64,000 bases of DNA from Gracilaria domingensis (taxonomy: Eukaryota > Rhodophyta > Florideophyceae > Gracilariales > Gracilariaceae): contig VCMS01000069.1 of assembly GCA_022539475.1 (NCBI GenBank), positions 186,001-250,000 on the forward strand. The letters run 5' to 3'. Below the pieces are notes generated by a model that ran no database searches, was not told the DNA's origin, and saw only the letters and a program-made list of their open reading frames with translations. The position numbers and the translations under genes were made by a program. Shown one piece after another: positions 11,234 to 22,175 of the stretch (position 1 is the stretch's first letter; the number at the start of each line of letters is the position of its first letter).

Positions 11234-11600
11234 GGGGAGTATAACGCGAGGATGTGGATGGCACGGATCACGACGGTAAGGGAAGGTCGGACGTCGGAGG
11301 CGCGGCGGCGGCGGAGGGAAGAGATTTATTTTTCTGTGCGAGATTGGACAGGTGTACAGCGTACAACGTTGCGAAACCACAGGTTTATAACCATTGGTAG
11401 ATAATACGAGAAGTACACCCTTGTGTTGAGGTCGACGTGTACCTACGTTCCTTTTTGAACGAAAGCACGTGATTTGAACTCAAAATATATTCTCCGTTCT
11501 CAGCATGACGTCGATCTTGACTGTCGCTCGACCTCCTTCTCCCTTCGGACGCCCTTCCCTTGCAGTCTTTGTCGTCGTTTCTCGTTCAGTTCTTCTTCCC

Positions 11601-13868
11601 ATGGTCTACTACTGTACACATAAGAAGCGTGGGTGCCCCTTCGTTACTCGCCGAGGAGTCTTATCCCTTCAACAGCATGTCAACCATTGCCCGTTTCGTC
11701 TGAAAGCAGCGCTGGAAGACGACAATAGCCGGCCCATTCGGAGAAGCAAGCGTCTCAAGCTTTCCGCGCCCGCGCCCGCATCTTCCGAAACGGTCACTGC
11801 CCCTTGTCGCCTTCCCGAGCCTCCAGTGTCCGAGGACATCGTCGACCCCACTCCGTGCGCCCCTCCCATTCCGGACACTTCGCATTGTGTTTCTCCTTCC
11901 CCGGGTCCCGCGTCATTAGAGCGAGAACACGGAAGCAGTTTCCGCCCAGTGCCTTCTGAGGAGGCCCTCGGTGATTTGCATATGGATTATCTCACGGTTT
12001 GTCTGGCTTCAGTAGCTTCCAACCTTGGTCATCGTGAGGCGGACGAGCTAATTGGGCTACTTCGGGACCCGCGATTCTCGCAAAAGCGATTCAACGAGAC
12101 CATAACAAGTTCCAAGCGCTGTACAGAACTGAAGAAGGCCATTTTCGAACGATACGCCTCAAAGGACGGTTTCAATCGCAGAACTGTCTCGCCAGAAGGA
12201 TGTAAGTTCAGCGCCACCCTCTACACGAGAGACCCCGTTCAGACACTTGTGAAACAGCTCCAGTTGGCTAACAACGAAAACACATTCTTCCACCCTATAC
12301 CTCAGACCCACTCCACGAAAATATCTCACCCCATGTCCGGCTCTCTCGCAAGAGACGCCACCTCAAAACTTAAGGAAATGGTCATGGGCTCTTTGGATAG
12401 TAGAATAGTGTGGTACTCCCAAGAAATAAGTTACAGTGAATCTTTCGTAGGTCTTCTGCAGGTATACACCGATAAGTCTTCAACAACTCTAAAGCAAACA
12501 TCGGTTACCGCCTATCCTCTTCACCTCATATTTCTCAACTTCTCCGACCAGCTTCGCCGTAAGTGTATCCGTGATGACCTCACAGTAGTGGCATACTTCC
12601 CTACCACACTGATCGAGGTTTCCGCATCTGAAGCAGACGCAATGCCATTTGTTTCTAGCAAGTCTCTACGCGAGTCCAGGATGCAAATCCTTCAAGAATC
12701 TCTTCGTCAAGTCCTGGAGCCCATTCTAAATCTCACGCAGAAAGGTTTTCAGTTCATCGGCGAAGACAAACTAAGTCGAGTGTGCCATCCTCTGCTTGCA
12801 AGTTATTGTGCGGATATTCCTGAGGCTAAGGACATTCTGTCTATTCTTCATGGGACCAAAACGGAAAGCCCGTGTCATAGATGCAAAGCCCCTCGCTCAT
12901 CTTTATGCAGTCCTATTCCCACCTCATTCAACGGACGTTCTCAAAAGCACACGAAAAGCATCCGAAAGACATACACAGCTATCTTGCAACATGCACAAAA
13001 AGACGAGGCGGAAAGACGTCCACGTCGTGCGAGGGAGAGGAGATCTCAAGCGGATACTCTGATGCGTTCAAATTCCATATCTCTCATTCCTTCGTTCCTC
13101 GAAACTTCCGTAAGCCTTGGAATGATCCCGGGATTGTCTCCATACAGTCTGTTCTCATTCGAACCATTACACAACTTGCATCTCGGCATCTCAAAGTTGA
13201 TAAAAACGGCCACAATCGAGAGACTGCAGTCAGACACCCTGTGCACCACATTAGGAACATCTGCATCGCGTTCATTTCGAACGATACGCACCCAACTCCT
13301 CAACCATGCAAACGCAATTCTAGCTGCCATAGAATGCGNNNNNNNNNNNNNNNNNNNNNNNNNNNNNNNNNNNNNNNNNNNNNNNNNNNNNNNNNNNNNN
13401 NNNNNNNNNNNNNNNNNNNNNNNNNNNNNNNNNNNNNNNNNNNNNNNNNNNNNNNNNNNNNNNNNNNNNNNNNNNNNNNNNNNNNNNNNNNNNNNNNNNN
13501 NNNNNNNNNNNNNNNNNNNNNNNNNNNNNNNNNNNNNNNNNNNNNNNNNNNNNNNNNNNNNNNNNNNNNNNNNNNNNNNNNNNNNNNNNNNNNNNNNNNN
13601 NNNNNNNNNNNNNNNNNNNNNNNNNNNNNNNNNNNNNNNNNNNNNNNNNNNNNNNNNNNNNNNNNNNNNNNNNNNNNNNNNNNNNNNNNNNNNNNNNNNN
13701 NNNNNNNNNNNNNNNNNNNNNNNNNNNNNNNNNNNNNNNNNNNNNNNNNNNNNNNNNNNNNNNNNNNNNNNNNNNNNNNNNCATGCACACCTGCTGTTTA
13801 AGAGGACACTACAAAAAAGACGTCCCAGAGGAACAGCAACGGCTGTGAGAGACTATTCGCTCCATTGA
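11601..13868 (+). CDS. Plavaka-like transposase, with internal assembly gap
   Basis: I start at ATG 11601 because the residues that follow, MVYYCTHKKRGCPF and then HVNHCPF, form the Cys/His zinc-finger-like N-terminus usual in these transposases. The frame is open to 11505 upstream. A proline/serine-rich linker follows. The core then shows the family pattern: VYTDKSSTTLKQTSVTAYPL (about residues 287-306), a segment like NFSDQLRRKC, an ADIPE segment, a CHRCKAP zinc-knuckle and EPLHNLHLGI. From 13339 to 13781 the sequence is unknown. The 29 codons after the gap belong to this frame only if the gap length is right. Plavaka elements are best known from fungi and also occur in some algae and animals. 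Confidence 0.75.
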   Translation: MVYYCTHKKRGCPFVTRRGVLSLQQHVNHCPFRLKAALEDDNSRPIRRSKRLKLSAPAPASSETVTAPCRLPEPPVSEDIVDPTPCAPPIPDTSHCVSPSPGPASLEREHGSSFRPVPSEEALGDLHMDYLTVCLASVASNLGHREADELIGLLRDPRFSQKRFNETITSSKRCTELKKAIFERYASKDGFNRRTVSPEGCKFSATLYTRDPVQTLVKQLQLANNENTFFHPIPQTHSTKISHPMSGSLARDATSKLKEMVMGSLDSRIVWYSQEISYSESFVGLLQVYTDKSSTTLKQTSVTAYPLHLIFLNFSDQLRRKCIRDDLTVVAYFPTTLIEVSASEADAMPFVSSKSLRESRMQILQESLRQVLEPILNLTQKGFQFIGEDKLSRVCHPLLASYCADIPEAKDILSILHGTKTESPCHRCKAPRSSLCSPIPTSFNGRSQKHTKSIRKTYTAILQHAQKDEAERRPRRARERRSQADTLMRSNSISLIPSFLETSVSLGMIPGLSPYSLFSFEPLHNLHLGISKLIKTATIERLQSDTLCTTLGTSASRSFRTIRTQLLNHANAILAAIECXXXXXXXXXXXXXXXXXXXXXXXXXXXXXXXXXXXXXXXXXXXXXXXXXXXXXXXXXXXXXXXXXXXXXXXXXXXXXXXXXXXXXXXXXXXXXXXXXXXXXXXXXXXXXXXXXXXXXXXXXXXXXXXXXXXXXXXXXXXXXXXXXXXXHAHLLFKRTLQKRRPRGTATAVRDYSLH
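13339..13781. other. assembly gap (443 N)
   Basis: This is a run of undetermined bases inside the transposase gene. Its length is an assembly estimate, so reading frame across it cannot be trusted. Confidence 1.
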
Positions 13869-14855
13869 TCAGCACGGACATGTAAAAAGAATGGAAATGG
13901 CAATTACTCCTTACCAGCGTAATCTTATGTTTACCAGAACTTTACACACAGCTTCCTTGGTTTTGCCATGAGACCCGGGTATCATTCACTTTAGAGCTCT
14001 TCAACATGTGTTTCAAGTATGTCCAGTTCAAAAACATGGACTCGTTAGAGAGATGTTCTCAAGTAGAGACAACAAGGCGTTCTTGAATAAAATCTCAAAT
14101 TGATGACCAGCCCCTCCTCCCTTTCCTCAGTCTCGTAGAAAGAAAACACTGGGAATGAGCACTCTATTACATACTTCCCAGAAAAGACAAGGATAACTCT
14201 GGTGAATTCGGCCCTTGTGAAAGGCGGTTCGTCCGACTCTGAACACTATCGATTCGTCTTCTTAGCACTTAAGCTGGGACGACCCAAATACCCCATATTC
14301 CAACGTGTCTTCGCTTCTCCAGCATTTGGTCAGTAGAAAGCCAAAGTTTTCCACTCTATTGGTAAGCGGAGAGATTCAGAGAAACTTTGGTTGCCCAGGT
14401 AGTCGCTCTGATTCGAATATCTCTCCTTCATTCTGCACTTACCGGACCAGAGTGGATTTGTCCGGTATTTCGAGGTTTTACCCCCCGCAACAAAACGACC
14501 ACAATTTGAAATGCATAATCTTCGGTGCGGTACAAACGATGAAAGAACCACACTCTTCCGTTCCCCTCGTCATTCCAAAGCGGAGACTATCGTAGAGTTA
14601 ACTCCTTGGTACGGATGGTTCCGGCTTCTGCACTACAGGGAACTGTCCATGTTGTTCGATCAAACTACCCTGCTCCACCTTTTGTCCTCCACTTCAATGG
14701 TTTCACAACCGATTCTACATCAATCGATTCTATCATGATTCAGATGAAGGACCAACTGAGCACGTTGATCTTGTACAGCCTTAAACATTAAGGGCTCCAT
14801 CCTTTACATGTTCACCTTTGGTGCCTTTTCTTTGTCCTTGTTACTTCCGAATCGT
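13869..14855. other. stretch without a recognisable gene
   Basis: It probably contains the 3' end of the Plavaka-like element up to about 14295, then sequence lying beyond the end of the minus-strand coding remnant. Only short open frames exist, and none resembles a known protein. Confidence 0.5.
14273..14285 (-). repeat. right subterminal repeat, inverted GGGTCGTCC motif
   Basis: GCTGGGACGACCC is the reverse complement of GGGTCGTCCCAGC and matches the three left-end copies with one extra C. It is used here to estimate the right limit of the element. Confidence 0.45.
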
Positions 14856-17347
14856 TCATGTCCATTTCCTTGAACTCCATATCCCCTTCCTCGCATTCAC
14901 CAACGAAGCAATCGCTAATAGACCCCAATCTTCGCTCACACTGTCAATAAAAAATTGTTCTTTCACAGTGAGGTAAAGTCTTCCGTTCGACGGCATTCGA
15001 TATCCAAATGTAGCCTCTCTCATGTCATTACCAAGAACCTTGGTCCAATCTTCCGTTGTCGTTCCAAAATTATGAAACTCGCTGGAATTGGTCCTCAAGA
15101 CACGTTGCCTAACATCCCCCAGAACATTCTTTAAACACAGAGGTAGCAGTTCGGCAAACTTCTTTGTAAACAGTTTCTGTCTCTGGCCACCCCTTGACAC
15201 ATCCGTACTTAGAAGGCTCACAACCGTCAACACCCAAGCGTCCAAACGTGCGAGCAACAGTATTGTGCCATCTAAAAAGGTGCCCGTATCCTTTCTTCCA
15301 CATCATACCCAATAAACTCCTTCAGCACTTGTACCCCGACACGGTTTCGGAAGAACAAGTCTTGATCTTCCGTCGGCATATCCTCGACATTGTCCGCATT
15401 GGAGTACTTTAGACGAAGAAATGGGGCTTTTCTCCACCATGAAGTGTTCGTACACCATTTCGTCAAGACGCAGTATGTCTCCTGCGCTTCCTTCAACTGC
15501 ATTGTGAGTTCGTCAGCATTCTCTTCTACCAGCTTTGTTCTTCTCAAATCAGATCGTACCCCAGGAGCAGAAATAGTTTATCCCTCGTATTTCTCTTACG
15601 AACGCCCACGACGTCACTCATGGTCTGCCGCATTCTCTGCCTAAGGCACATATCTGCACAAAGTTCCAGTATACACCTGTCGGTAAGAGATGCTTTTCTA
15701 ATACCTTCCCAGCTCAACTCCTTCAACTCGCTTTCAACCATTTCTTCAGCAAAGCATCTGGCCCCCCTCTACCGACGGTGTGAACATGCCAAAACTGCCC
15801 AAGAGCTCCACGGGTTTTTAGGAACCATGTATAACCACCTTCCTCCGGCTCAATAAGCCCTTCCCCACTCTCAGTTGCGTCTTCCACCTTCTGCAGGTTA
15901 CCCCAATTTCGGGTGAGCGACTCACCTTCGAGCATAGCTCACTTGTTTCTCTCCTTGCCCACGTCAGCATGTTGTGATACACTGCTCGAGCAACCCCTCG
16001 AAACTCGTCGCACACCTCAATTTTATGCTTCTTTCGACCTGTCTGCCCAGTTCACCAGCACGTGTACTCCTATCTCCCTCCTGTTTCAGTGCCCCCTTAG
16101 CCCTTCAATGACTAGATCCTTCTCTTCAAGCCTCTTTTTCAAAGCCGTACTCTGCTCTTGGCGACCTTCACTAGAATTCCCCGAACCATCAAGTCCTCTT
16201 GTAGCGTCTTAACCTTTTCTTTCAAGCAATTCAGTTCATTTAAAAGATCAGTCTGTTCATAGAGTTGAATTCACACCAGTTGGATATCTTCCGTATTTCC
16301 CTAGCTCTTCGGCGACAGGCCCCGGTAATGCCGCAGGATTCGGTGTTATTTCGTTATCGGAACTATCCTCATGTCCATAGCCTTAGACACGAGAGGCTGC
16401 AGGCGTTCTGTGTCCACCCTTGGCACGGCTCCGAGCTCCAACTCCCGTGTCTGTCCTCCTCCATTGCATGGTATATCAGATGAATTGGGCCTCGTACGAG
16501 CTCAACGGCCCCCGTTCTGGAAAGAGGGGAAGGTCGAAAGTAAATCGTCTATCATTGTCTCTCGATTTCTTATTGTCTTTCTCCCTTGTCCGGACCCATT
16601 GCGAGGCATATACGATTCATAGCGGCCCCAGTTCTAAAAGACAGGATGGACGTGACGATCTTAATATACTAGGCTCTCACGACTTCTCGTCATTGTCCTT
16701 GTTGTCCAGATCCACTGGGCGGCGTAACCCGCGCCCCAGTAGCTCCGGTCTTCGATATCGGCCGGGACATGAAGGTTTTGGTGTCATACGAACCTCTTCG
16801 TTCCAGTTGTCATGCCCTCCTGTCCTGACCCGCTGGGCCGAGTTACCTCATCTTCTTGAGGAGCAGAGACAGATGCACGATTTGCATTATCGGCAGTTGA
16901 CGGCACGACATCGTTCGCTGATCCACGAATTCTTGACGCAATCCCGGAAGACGCTCCGCTGCGAGATGGGCGAGAGAGTCCTGTAGAAGGACGCCCACTG
17001 ACTCTCTCCTTCGTCGAGGACGACTTCCGTTTAGGAAGTGCGGTGCTTGTAGCCTGATTCGTATCATCCGATGCTCTTCTCTTCTTCTGTCCACTCTTGT
17101 TCCGCTGCGTACTATTCGCTTTTCGGCGTTATACCATGTGTGGAGATAAACGGGTAATGAAACGAAATTGTTGGGGGGGGAGGGGTGGGGGGGGTGCATG
17201 GTTCAGATATTCCGGGAGACTCCGCAGTTCCTGCTTTTTAGGAATTTGAGGTGCCCAATGGGTCGCAAATATCGCCGTTACAGATGAAGAGCTCCAGTGT
17301 ACATGTACAACAACGCGTATTGCAGCAGCTGCAACATTCACAAGCAT
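14856..17347 (-). pseudogene. disrupted, unidentified minus-strand coding region
   Basis: Read on the minus strand, coding-like pieces follow one another in changing frames. First comes a basic, serine/threonine-rich region that includes QKKRRASDD and KRKSSSTKER (about 17110-16900). Next comes a coiled-coil-like stretch with STALKKRLEEKDLVIEGL (about 16190-16080), then a Trp/Phe-containing part (15550-15270). Last is a compact C-terminal part of about 130 residues ending at 14856. The breaks are too many for a working gene unless several introns are present. It lies directly downstream of the methyltransferase/SET gene in the same orientation and may belong to the same cassette. I do not recognise the family. 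Confidence 0.4.
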
Positions 17348-17375
17348 ATTTACTTTCTATTCGTACTGAACTCAT

Positions 17376-20300
17376 CTATTGCTCCAATGTCAGAGCCCAG
17401 TCCCAGGCGTACTGCTCTCCGTAGTTGAAATACAACTCTTCGCCCCTCTCAATATCTCTTACTGCTCTACAACGAAGTAGAGCATAGTTAGAAAGGTCGA
17501 CTTAAACTGTATCACGGACTTCGCTTCCACCACCTGCACATTGGCACTTCGAGTCCTGTTTGACCGGGGCTCCGATAAATCGGATCCCCGGCATGATATC
17601 CGGCGTCGTTAATGTAGCCCCCGATACAAAAAGGCCCGGACAATGTAGACTTCGCTCTCCTTTCTATCCTGAGCCTGTCCTGGTCTGTTCCTCAGGTGCA
17701 GAAACTCCGTACCAGTCACAGTGACCATCATAGAAAACAACTTGTACCGCACTGGAGTTGCTCCGAGACAGCCACTTCCATACGTTAAGTGTCTTTCCTT
17801 CCGGTTCGTCAGATCCGTGTATACCAAAGTTCCATAGAAATGACAGATAGTTTCCCCAGCCAATATCTTATGTTCCGTGAACACCCCCATACCAGCACGG
17901 GATGTCGAATCTTAGAAGATGCTATATGTAAGCGATAGCGATTGGCTTCAACAGTCAACAGCATATGCATATCCATAGATTCAGAGCTCCTCGGTACTTC
18001 CCCTCCCAAAGATCTACAGTACGCTGTCCACACTTGTCGACAAAGTCCCAGTCCTTCCAGTATCTTCCTAGGAACTGAGTAATATGTCCAGGCATCACTT
18101 GGTACTGGGGTAACCAAATGAGCCTCCCATTCAAGCCGACCTCGGTCCCGATGTGGAACCCGTTCATAAGTCGTTGAAGCCGCATCCACCACCTCCTGTT
18201 CAACCAGGATGTCATTCTTCCCCCGCGAATAACTTCGGCCATAAGAGTCGTTAATGGTGCTTCGCATGGCTGAAACATGGCCTATTCTTCTCGCACCCCA
18301 AGAACTTCCTATGCTTTGTCAGCGATAGGCACGCCATACCCGTAGAAAAAGTTCCGCGAACATGTCCATGACAAGATCACCCGGTCTTGTGAAGCGACAT
18401 ATCAACTCCTTCATCAACTCCCTCGACTTCTGCTCCGGTCTTATGTACTGCCCACCTGGTACTGAACTACCTGGCTCATGTACCTTCCATGTCAACCACT
18501 CCCCCGCTCTCGGTTTTGGCACCCGGTCAATTACATTCCTGTTAGCCGGGAAAGTAGAAGGAATGAAATTGTTCTCCTCAAATGGAGTAAGACTGGCTTC
18601 CTCCGATGGTCGCAATCCACGCTTCACCCCATGAACGGCGTACTCCGTTACGGCTGTATCCCAAACTTCCGTGGATTCCCTCCAACATTACTGCGATCCC
18701 GTATGAACACCAGTGGATTCGCATCCACTTTAAACGAAGGCATGAGTTCTGGTTTACCTTCGCTTCCAGCTTCATCTTTCGTACTCGCCGTTTCCGAAAG
18801 TATCCTGTGCCAAAATGAAACTGTGCCATGGCACAGAATATAATGAAGTGCCCACCTGACCGAAGCGCGGAACTTATTAAGTCAGCCGTACGGATCATGT
18901 CATCCTCACTGAAGACATCGTGACCACTATTCCGTTTGTTCCTCTTCCTTCGAGTGTTAAAGGAGGGTCTGTTAGGACAAGCTGTGCCTCACCCCATAAA
19001 ATCTCACTCTGATTCACAAACGTTTCGTGTGTGTGCCTCAGGTCCTCATGTCACAGTTGTACGCTACAAAGTGTGACTTTCTCATCCCCTTCCACACCTT
19101 GTCCATATTCATTCGAAGGAGACTGGATATCCCCTTCATGGGCGGCTCAATACCAGTCTCTTGGATGTTGTAACCGCAACCCGAGATTCATGCTCCGCAA
19201 GATTCACCGGCTTCTCGAAGTCGTCGCTATCGGAGCTCACGAGGTTCATATACTCTCGACGAGGTGGGGGTGGGGCAGACTTGGTCGAAGAAGGTTCGCA
19301 TTACCGGAAGTTTTAGGGTTTTCGTCAGTTCAATATCAGGTTTCGCGTGAATGCCGACATGGAACCCTGCCGCATGACGCATATCCTGTATCGGTTTCCA
19401 TAGCAACTCCGAAAACTTCTGAAATCGAGCAGGCAACTCACCGGAGTCAGAACCAGATACGGTATCCATCCGTATCTCCGAAAACTCTATCCAGTTCCTC
19501 ATCTGATCAGCCCGTAAGCTATAGAGGCTATTGTGGGTGCATACGGTTTCGAGGTCTGTCAAAAATTCCTTAGCCAGTATTCGGAGGTTTGTATCGCATT
19601 CATCACTCAAGGTCTCCACCGATCCACTAGTACTGCTCTGTGGCACATCGTTTGTGTTGAATCGAGTACTCTGGCTCGGCGGGGCATAACCAGACTCCCG
19701 TGTCTCTAGCGCCGTATACTTCAACGTCTGCATATTCATGTAAATGTATGGTTTCACCATATGCTGAACGTTCGTGTATCCAAGATGAGCCGCAAAACAA
19801 CTCCATGCCCATACGACCTCACTGATAGCGAATCCCAGTCGATCACAGTTGTCTTTGGAGAACGACGTAAAAGTGGGTATGTACACAGATGGTGCATGGT
19901 TCATTTTTCGTTTCTTTTTCGGTTGTTTCTTCTTCATCATTCGGATGTTGTCTTCTCTCCCATTATGTGGCCGAGGTATGATAAGTATATAACGACCTCA
20001 AATGGGTTCACAGCTGTTGGTGGGATGAACATGTCGTCTTCAGAACCTGCTTTCTCCTGGTCATGAAATAACCAACCAGGCATCGCACCGGTAGGTATAT
20101 ACCATATCCATAGAGAGAAGAGAAAATCGCGCAGTCTCTGGTCCTCATCCACGTCCTTCTTGTCAAGAAGCTTCGTACAAGATATCGTTGTTCCACAGGT
20201 TTGTTATTCACAACACTCTTTCGCAGCTGTTGCAGTGTCAAGTTCTGCAGGTTCTTGGAGTTAGTGGCTCCTCAAACATCTTCCTTGCCTCCGGAATATC

Positions 20301-20489
20301 CTTATAGTTCTCGGCGCAGAACTCTATTAACCCTCTAAACCCCACGTCCCGTGGGCGATCAGGGCCTCCATCGCTGTTTGCCAAAGCATCGCGAAGAACC
20401 AAGAAAAGTCTGACATATGCATGGAACGCCGGAGGCGGAGCACTCATGTCGATAGGATGTATCTCCTCTCCAACATCGGTGGAATCCAT
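17376..20489 (-). pseudogene. amino-DNA-methyltransferase/SET fusion gene, disrupted
   Basis: Minus-strand pieces in several frames together span about 1040 codons. The N-terminal third (20489-19230) is not recognised. Around 18970-18940 comes the amino-methyltransferase motif IV, LTDPP, with FNT next to it in another frame, followed by ALRSGGHFIIFC. Near 18400-18300 come KSRELMKELICRFTRPGDL and a motif I region, FxGTFSTG, split by a frame change. Motif IV precedes motif I, the permuted order seen in many bacterial N6-adenine/N4-cytosine methylases. From about 17890 there is a SET-like start, GVFTEHKILAGETICHFYG. It ends with AVRDIERGEELYFNYGEQY just before a TAG at 17378-17376, which is the classic C-terminal SET motif. 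The gene is broken at several points. Its head faces the ParB/dioxygenase gene at 22176. The first ATG lies only 30 bp from TTTAAA, so MSAPPP at 20447 may be the real start. Confidence 0.7.
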
Positions 20490-20504
20490 CGCTTCAGCGC
20501 AAAC

Positions 20505-20605
20505 AACGGAGGCGAGCCTTTAAATGGCGACTTACGCTGGGCACCCCCGATTTCGGCAGCTCCTCCCAGCGCACTGCCAGTCTCGTCCGTGTCCGTGTCC
20601 GCTCG
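20505..20605 (-). promoter_or_regulatory. left arm of divergent inverted-repeat promoter
   Basis: About 100 bp here are nearly identical, inverted, to 22010-22114. TTTAAA at 20519-20524 is a TATA-like element for the minus-strand methyltransferase/SET gene. The preserved arm includes the GC-rich block upstream of it. Confidence 0.75.
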
Positions 20606-20737
20606 GAGCGATAGCGTCGCGTGTCGGCCACGTCGCGATTCGGAGCTATTGCAACGGTCCCGTATTGTGCTAAAAGTCGCGGATCAAGTGGGTGTGAAGC
20701 GCTAGTTTTTTCTAGTTTGATATATGTGCACGGCGTG

Positions 20738-21826
20738 TGCAGCGAAATCACTGCCGGAAGTGCCGGGAGGAGTGTTTTGGGAGGTCTCTGGAGGGTGTCA
20801 AAAATCGTCCAAAACGTGCCCGCGGGCGGGGGGGGGGGGGGTCGGTCGTGTTAGGGTGGCTACCCTAACACGACCGGACCCCCCGCCCGCGGGCATAAAA
20901 TCGCACATTTTTCAAAAATTCGTCGAAAACGTGCCCGCGGGCGGGGGGGGGGGGGGGTCGGTCGTGTTAGGGTAGCTACCCTAACACGACCGGACCCCCC
21001 GCCCGCGGGCATAAAATCGCACATTTTTCAAAAATTCGTGGAAAACGTGCCCGCGGGCGGGGGGGGGGTCGGTCGTGTTAGGGTAGCTACCCTAACACGA
21101 CCGGACCCCCCGCCCGCGGGCATAAAATCGCAAATTTTTCAAAAATTCGCCCAAAACGTGCCCGCGGGCGGGGGGGGGGGTCGGTCGTGTTAGGGTAGCT
21201 ACCCTAACACGACCGACCCCCCCCCCGCCCGCGGGCAGGTTCTGGCCACATTCTGGCACCCTCCGGGGACCTCCCAAAACACTCCTCCCGGCACTTCCTG
21301 TACCCACTGCGTCACCTCAGTGCCCCATCCCGGAAATTAGGGAGTGTCTGGATGGTGGAGAAGACGGGATGGTCACCTCAGTGCACCATCCCGGAAATTA
21401 GGGAGTGTCTAGAGGGTGAAGATGACGGGATGGTGCACGCACTAACTTCCTGTACCCACTGCGTTACCTTGAAGGTGACGCAGTGGGTACAGGAAGTGCC
21501 GGGAGGAGTGTTTTGGGAGGTCTCCGGAGGGTGTCAAAAAATCGTCCAAAACGTGCCCGCGGGTGGGGGGGGGGGGGTGGGTCGGTCGTGTTAGGGTAGC
21601 TACCCTAACACGACCGACCCCCCCCCCCGCCCGCGGGCACGTTTTGGGCGATTTTTTGAAAAATGTGCGATTTTATGCCCGCGGGCGGGGGGGTCCGGTC
21701 GTGTTAGGGTAGCTACCCTAACACGACCGATCCCCTCCTTCCGCGGGCACGTTCTGGCCACATTCCGGTGCCTTCCCGGGACCTCCCAAAACACGCCGCC
21801 CCGCAGTGATTTCGCTACACCCGGCC
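20738..21826. repeat. array of six GC-rich hairpins in a larger inverted repeat
   Basis: Six long palindromes are centred near 20860, 20970, 21083, 21195, 21600 and 21714. Each is built as CCCGCGGGC, a G-run, TCGGTCGTG, and the core TTAGGGTAGCTACCCTAA, followed by the mirror image. Four of them repeat with a period of about 112 bp, separated by an AT-rich spacer, ATAAAATCGCACATTTTTC. The whole array is bounded by inverted arms that begin AGCGAAATCACTGC (near 20740) and end with the complement (near 21820). Near-copies of the sub-arm GGAAGTGCCGGGAGGAGTG also lie near 21290 and 21494. At 21314-21432 there is a separate direct repeat of about 60 bp, two copies. Confidence 0.85.
21447..21500. repeat. 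inverted repeat between the two hairpin groups
   Basis: CTTCCTGTACCCACTGCGT and its complement, ACGCAGTGGGTACAGGAAG with one mismatch, face each other around ACCTTGAAGGT. It links the left four-hairpin group to the right two-hairpin group. Confidence 0.75.
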
Positions 21827-22009
21827 GCCGGTACGTTGGCGCCGCTGTCCACATGTATTTGCGGGAGTAGGCTGTACATGGAAGTGAATGAGTGTACTCT
21901 TGACTACTATGCAAAGCATTTGAAGAGCATGATTAAAGAACGCGACCATTGCTGGCGTGAGTCATCATTGCGCGAACTCCACGACTCTAAAGCGTACAAT
22001 CAGCGTGCG

Positions 22010-22114
22010 AGCGGCCACGGACAGGACACGGACGAGACTGGCAGTGCGCTGGGAGGAGCTGCCGAAAGCGGGGGTGCCCAGCGTAAGTCGCCATTTAAAG
22101 GCTCGCCTCCGTTC
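22010..22114 (+). promoter_or_regulatory. right arm of divergent inverted-repeat promoter
   Basis: This is the mirror copy of 20505-20605. TTTAAA at 22094-22099 lies 77 bp before the ATG of the ParB/dioxygenase gene. The same ATTTAAAGGC string occurs before BTAF1 (60167-60176), which supports its role as a core promoter element in this genome. Confidence 0.75.
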
Positions 22115-22175
22115 TTGTATCGTCCAGAGCGAGCGTATTGTTGATATACACCTTTCACTGCAATAGCTGTTCAAC

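Larger units (their letters stand above)
9476..14295. mobile_element. Plavaka-like DNA transposon (CMC/CACTA superfamily), approximate limits
   Basis: The limits are inferred from three direct copies of GGGTCGTCCAG near the left end (9488-9498, 9509-9519, 9577-9587) and one inverted copy, GCTGGGACGACCC, at 14273-14285. These look like the subterminal repeats typical of CACTA-type elements. Inside lie two perfect hairpins, a degenerate tandem repeat, and a transposase gene interrupted by an assembly gap. Its left side abuts the point where the copy-1 duplication stops. I could not identify the true termini or a target-site duplication, so the ends may be off by tens of bases or more. Confidence 0.4.

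Noticed and set aside
13300-13801. Open frames running through the N gap
   Set aside because: They consist mostly of undetermined bases.
20738-21826. Repeat-spacer layout resembling a CRISPR array, and TTAGGG hexamers resembling telomere sequence
   Set aside because: The spacers are near-identical to each other and the genome is eukaryotic. Each hairpin has only one TTAGGG and one CCCTAA, as part of a palindrome, so there is no telomere tract.
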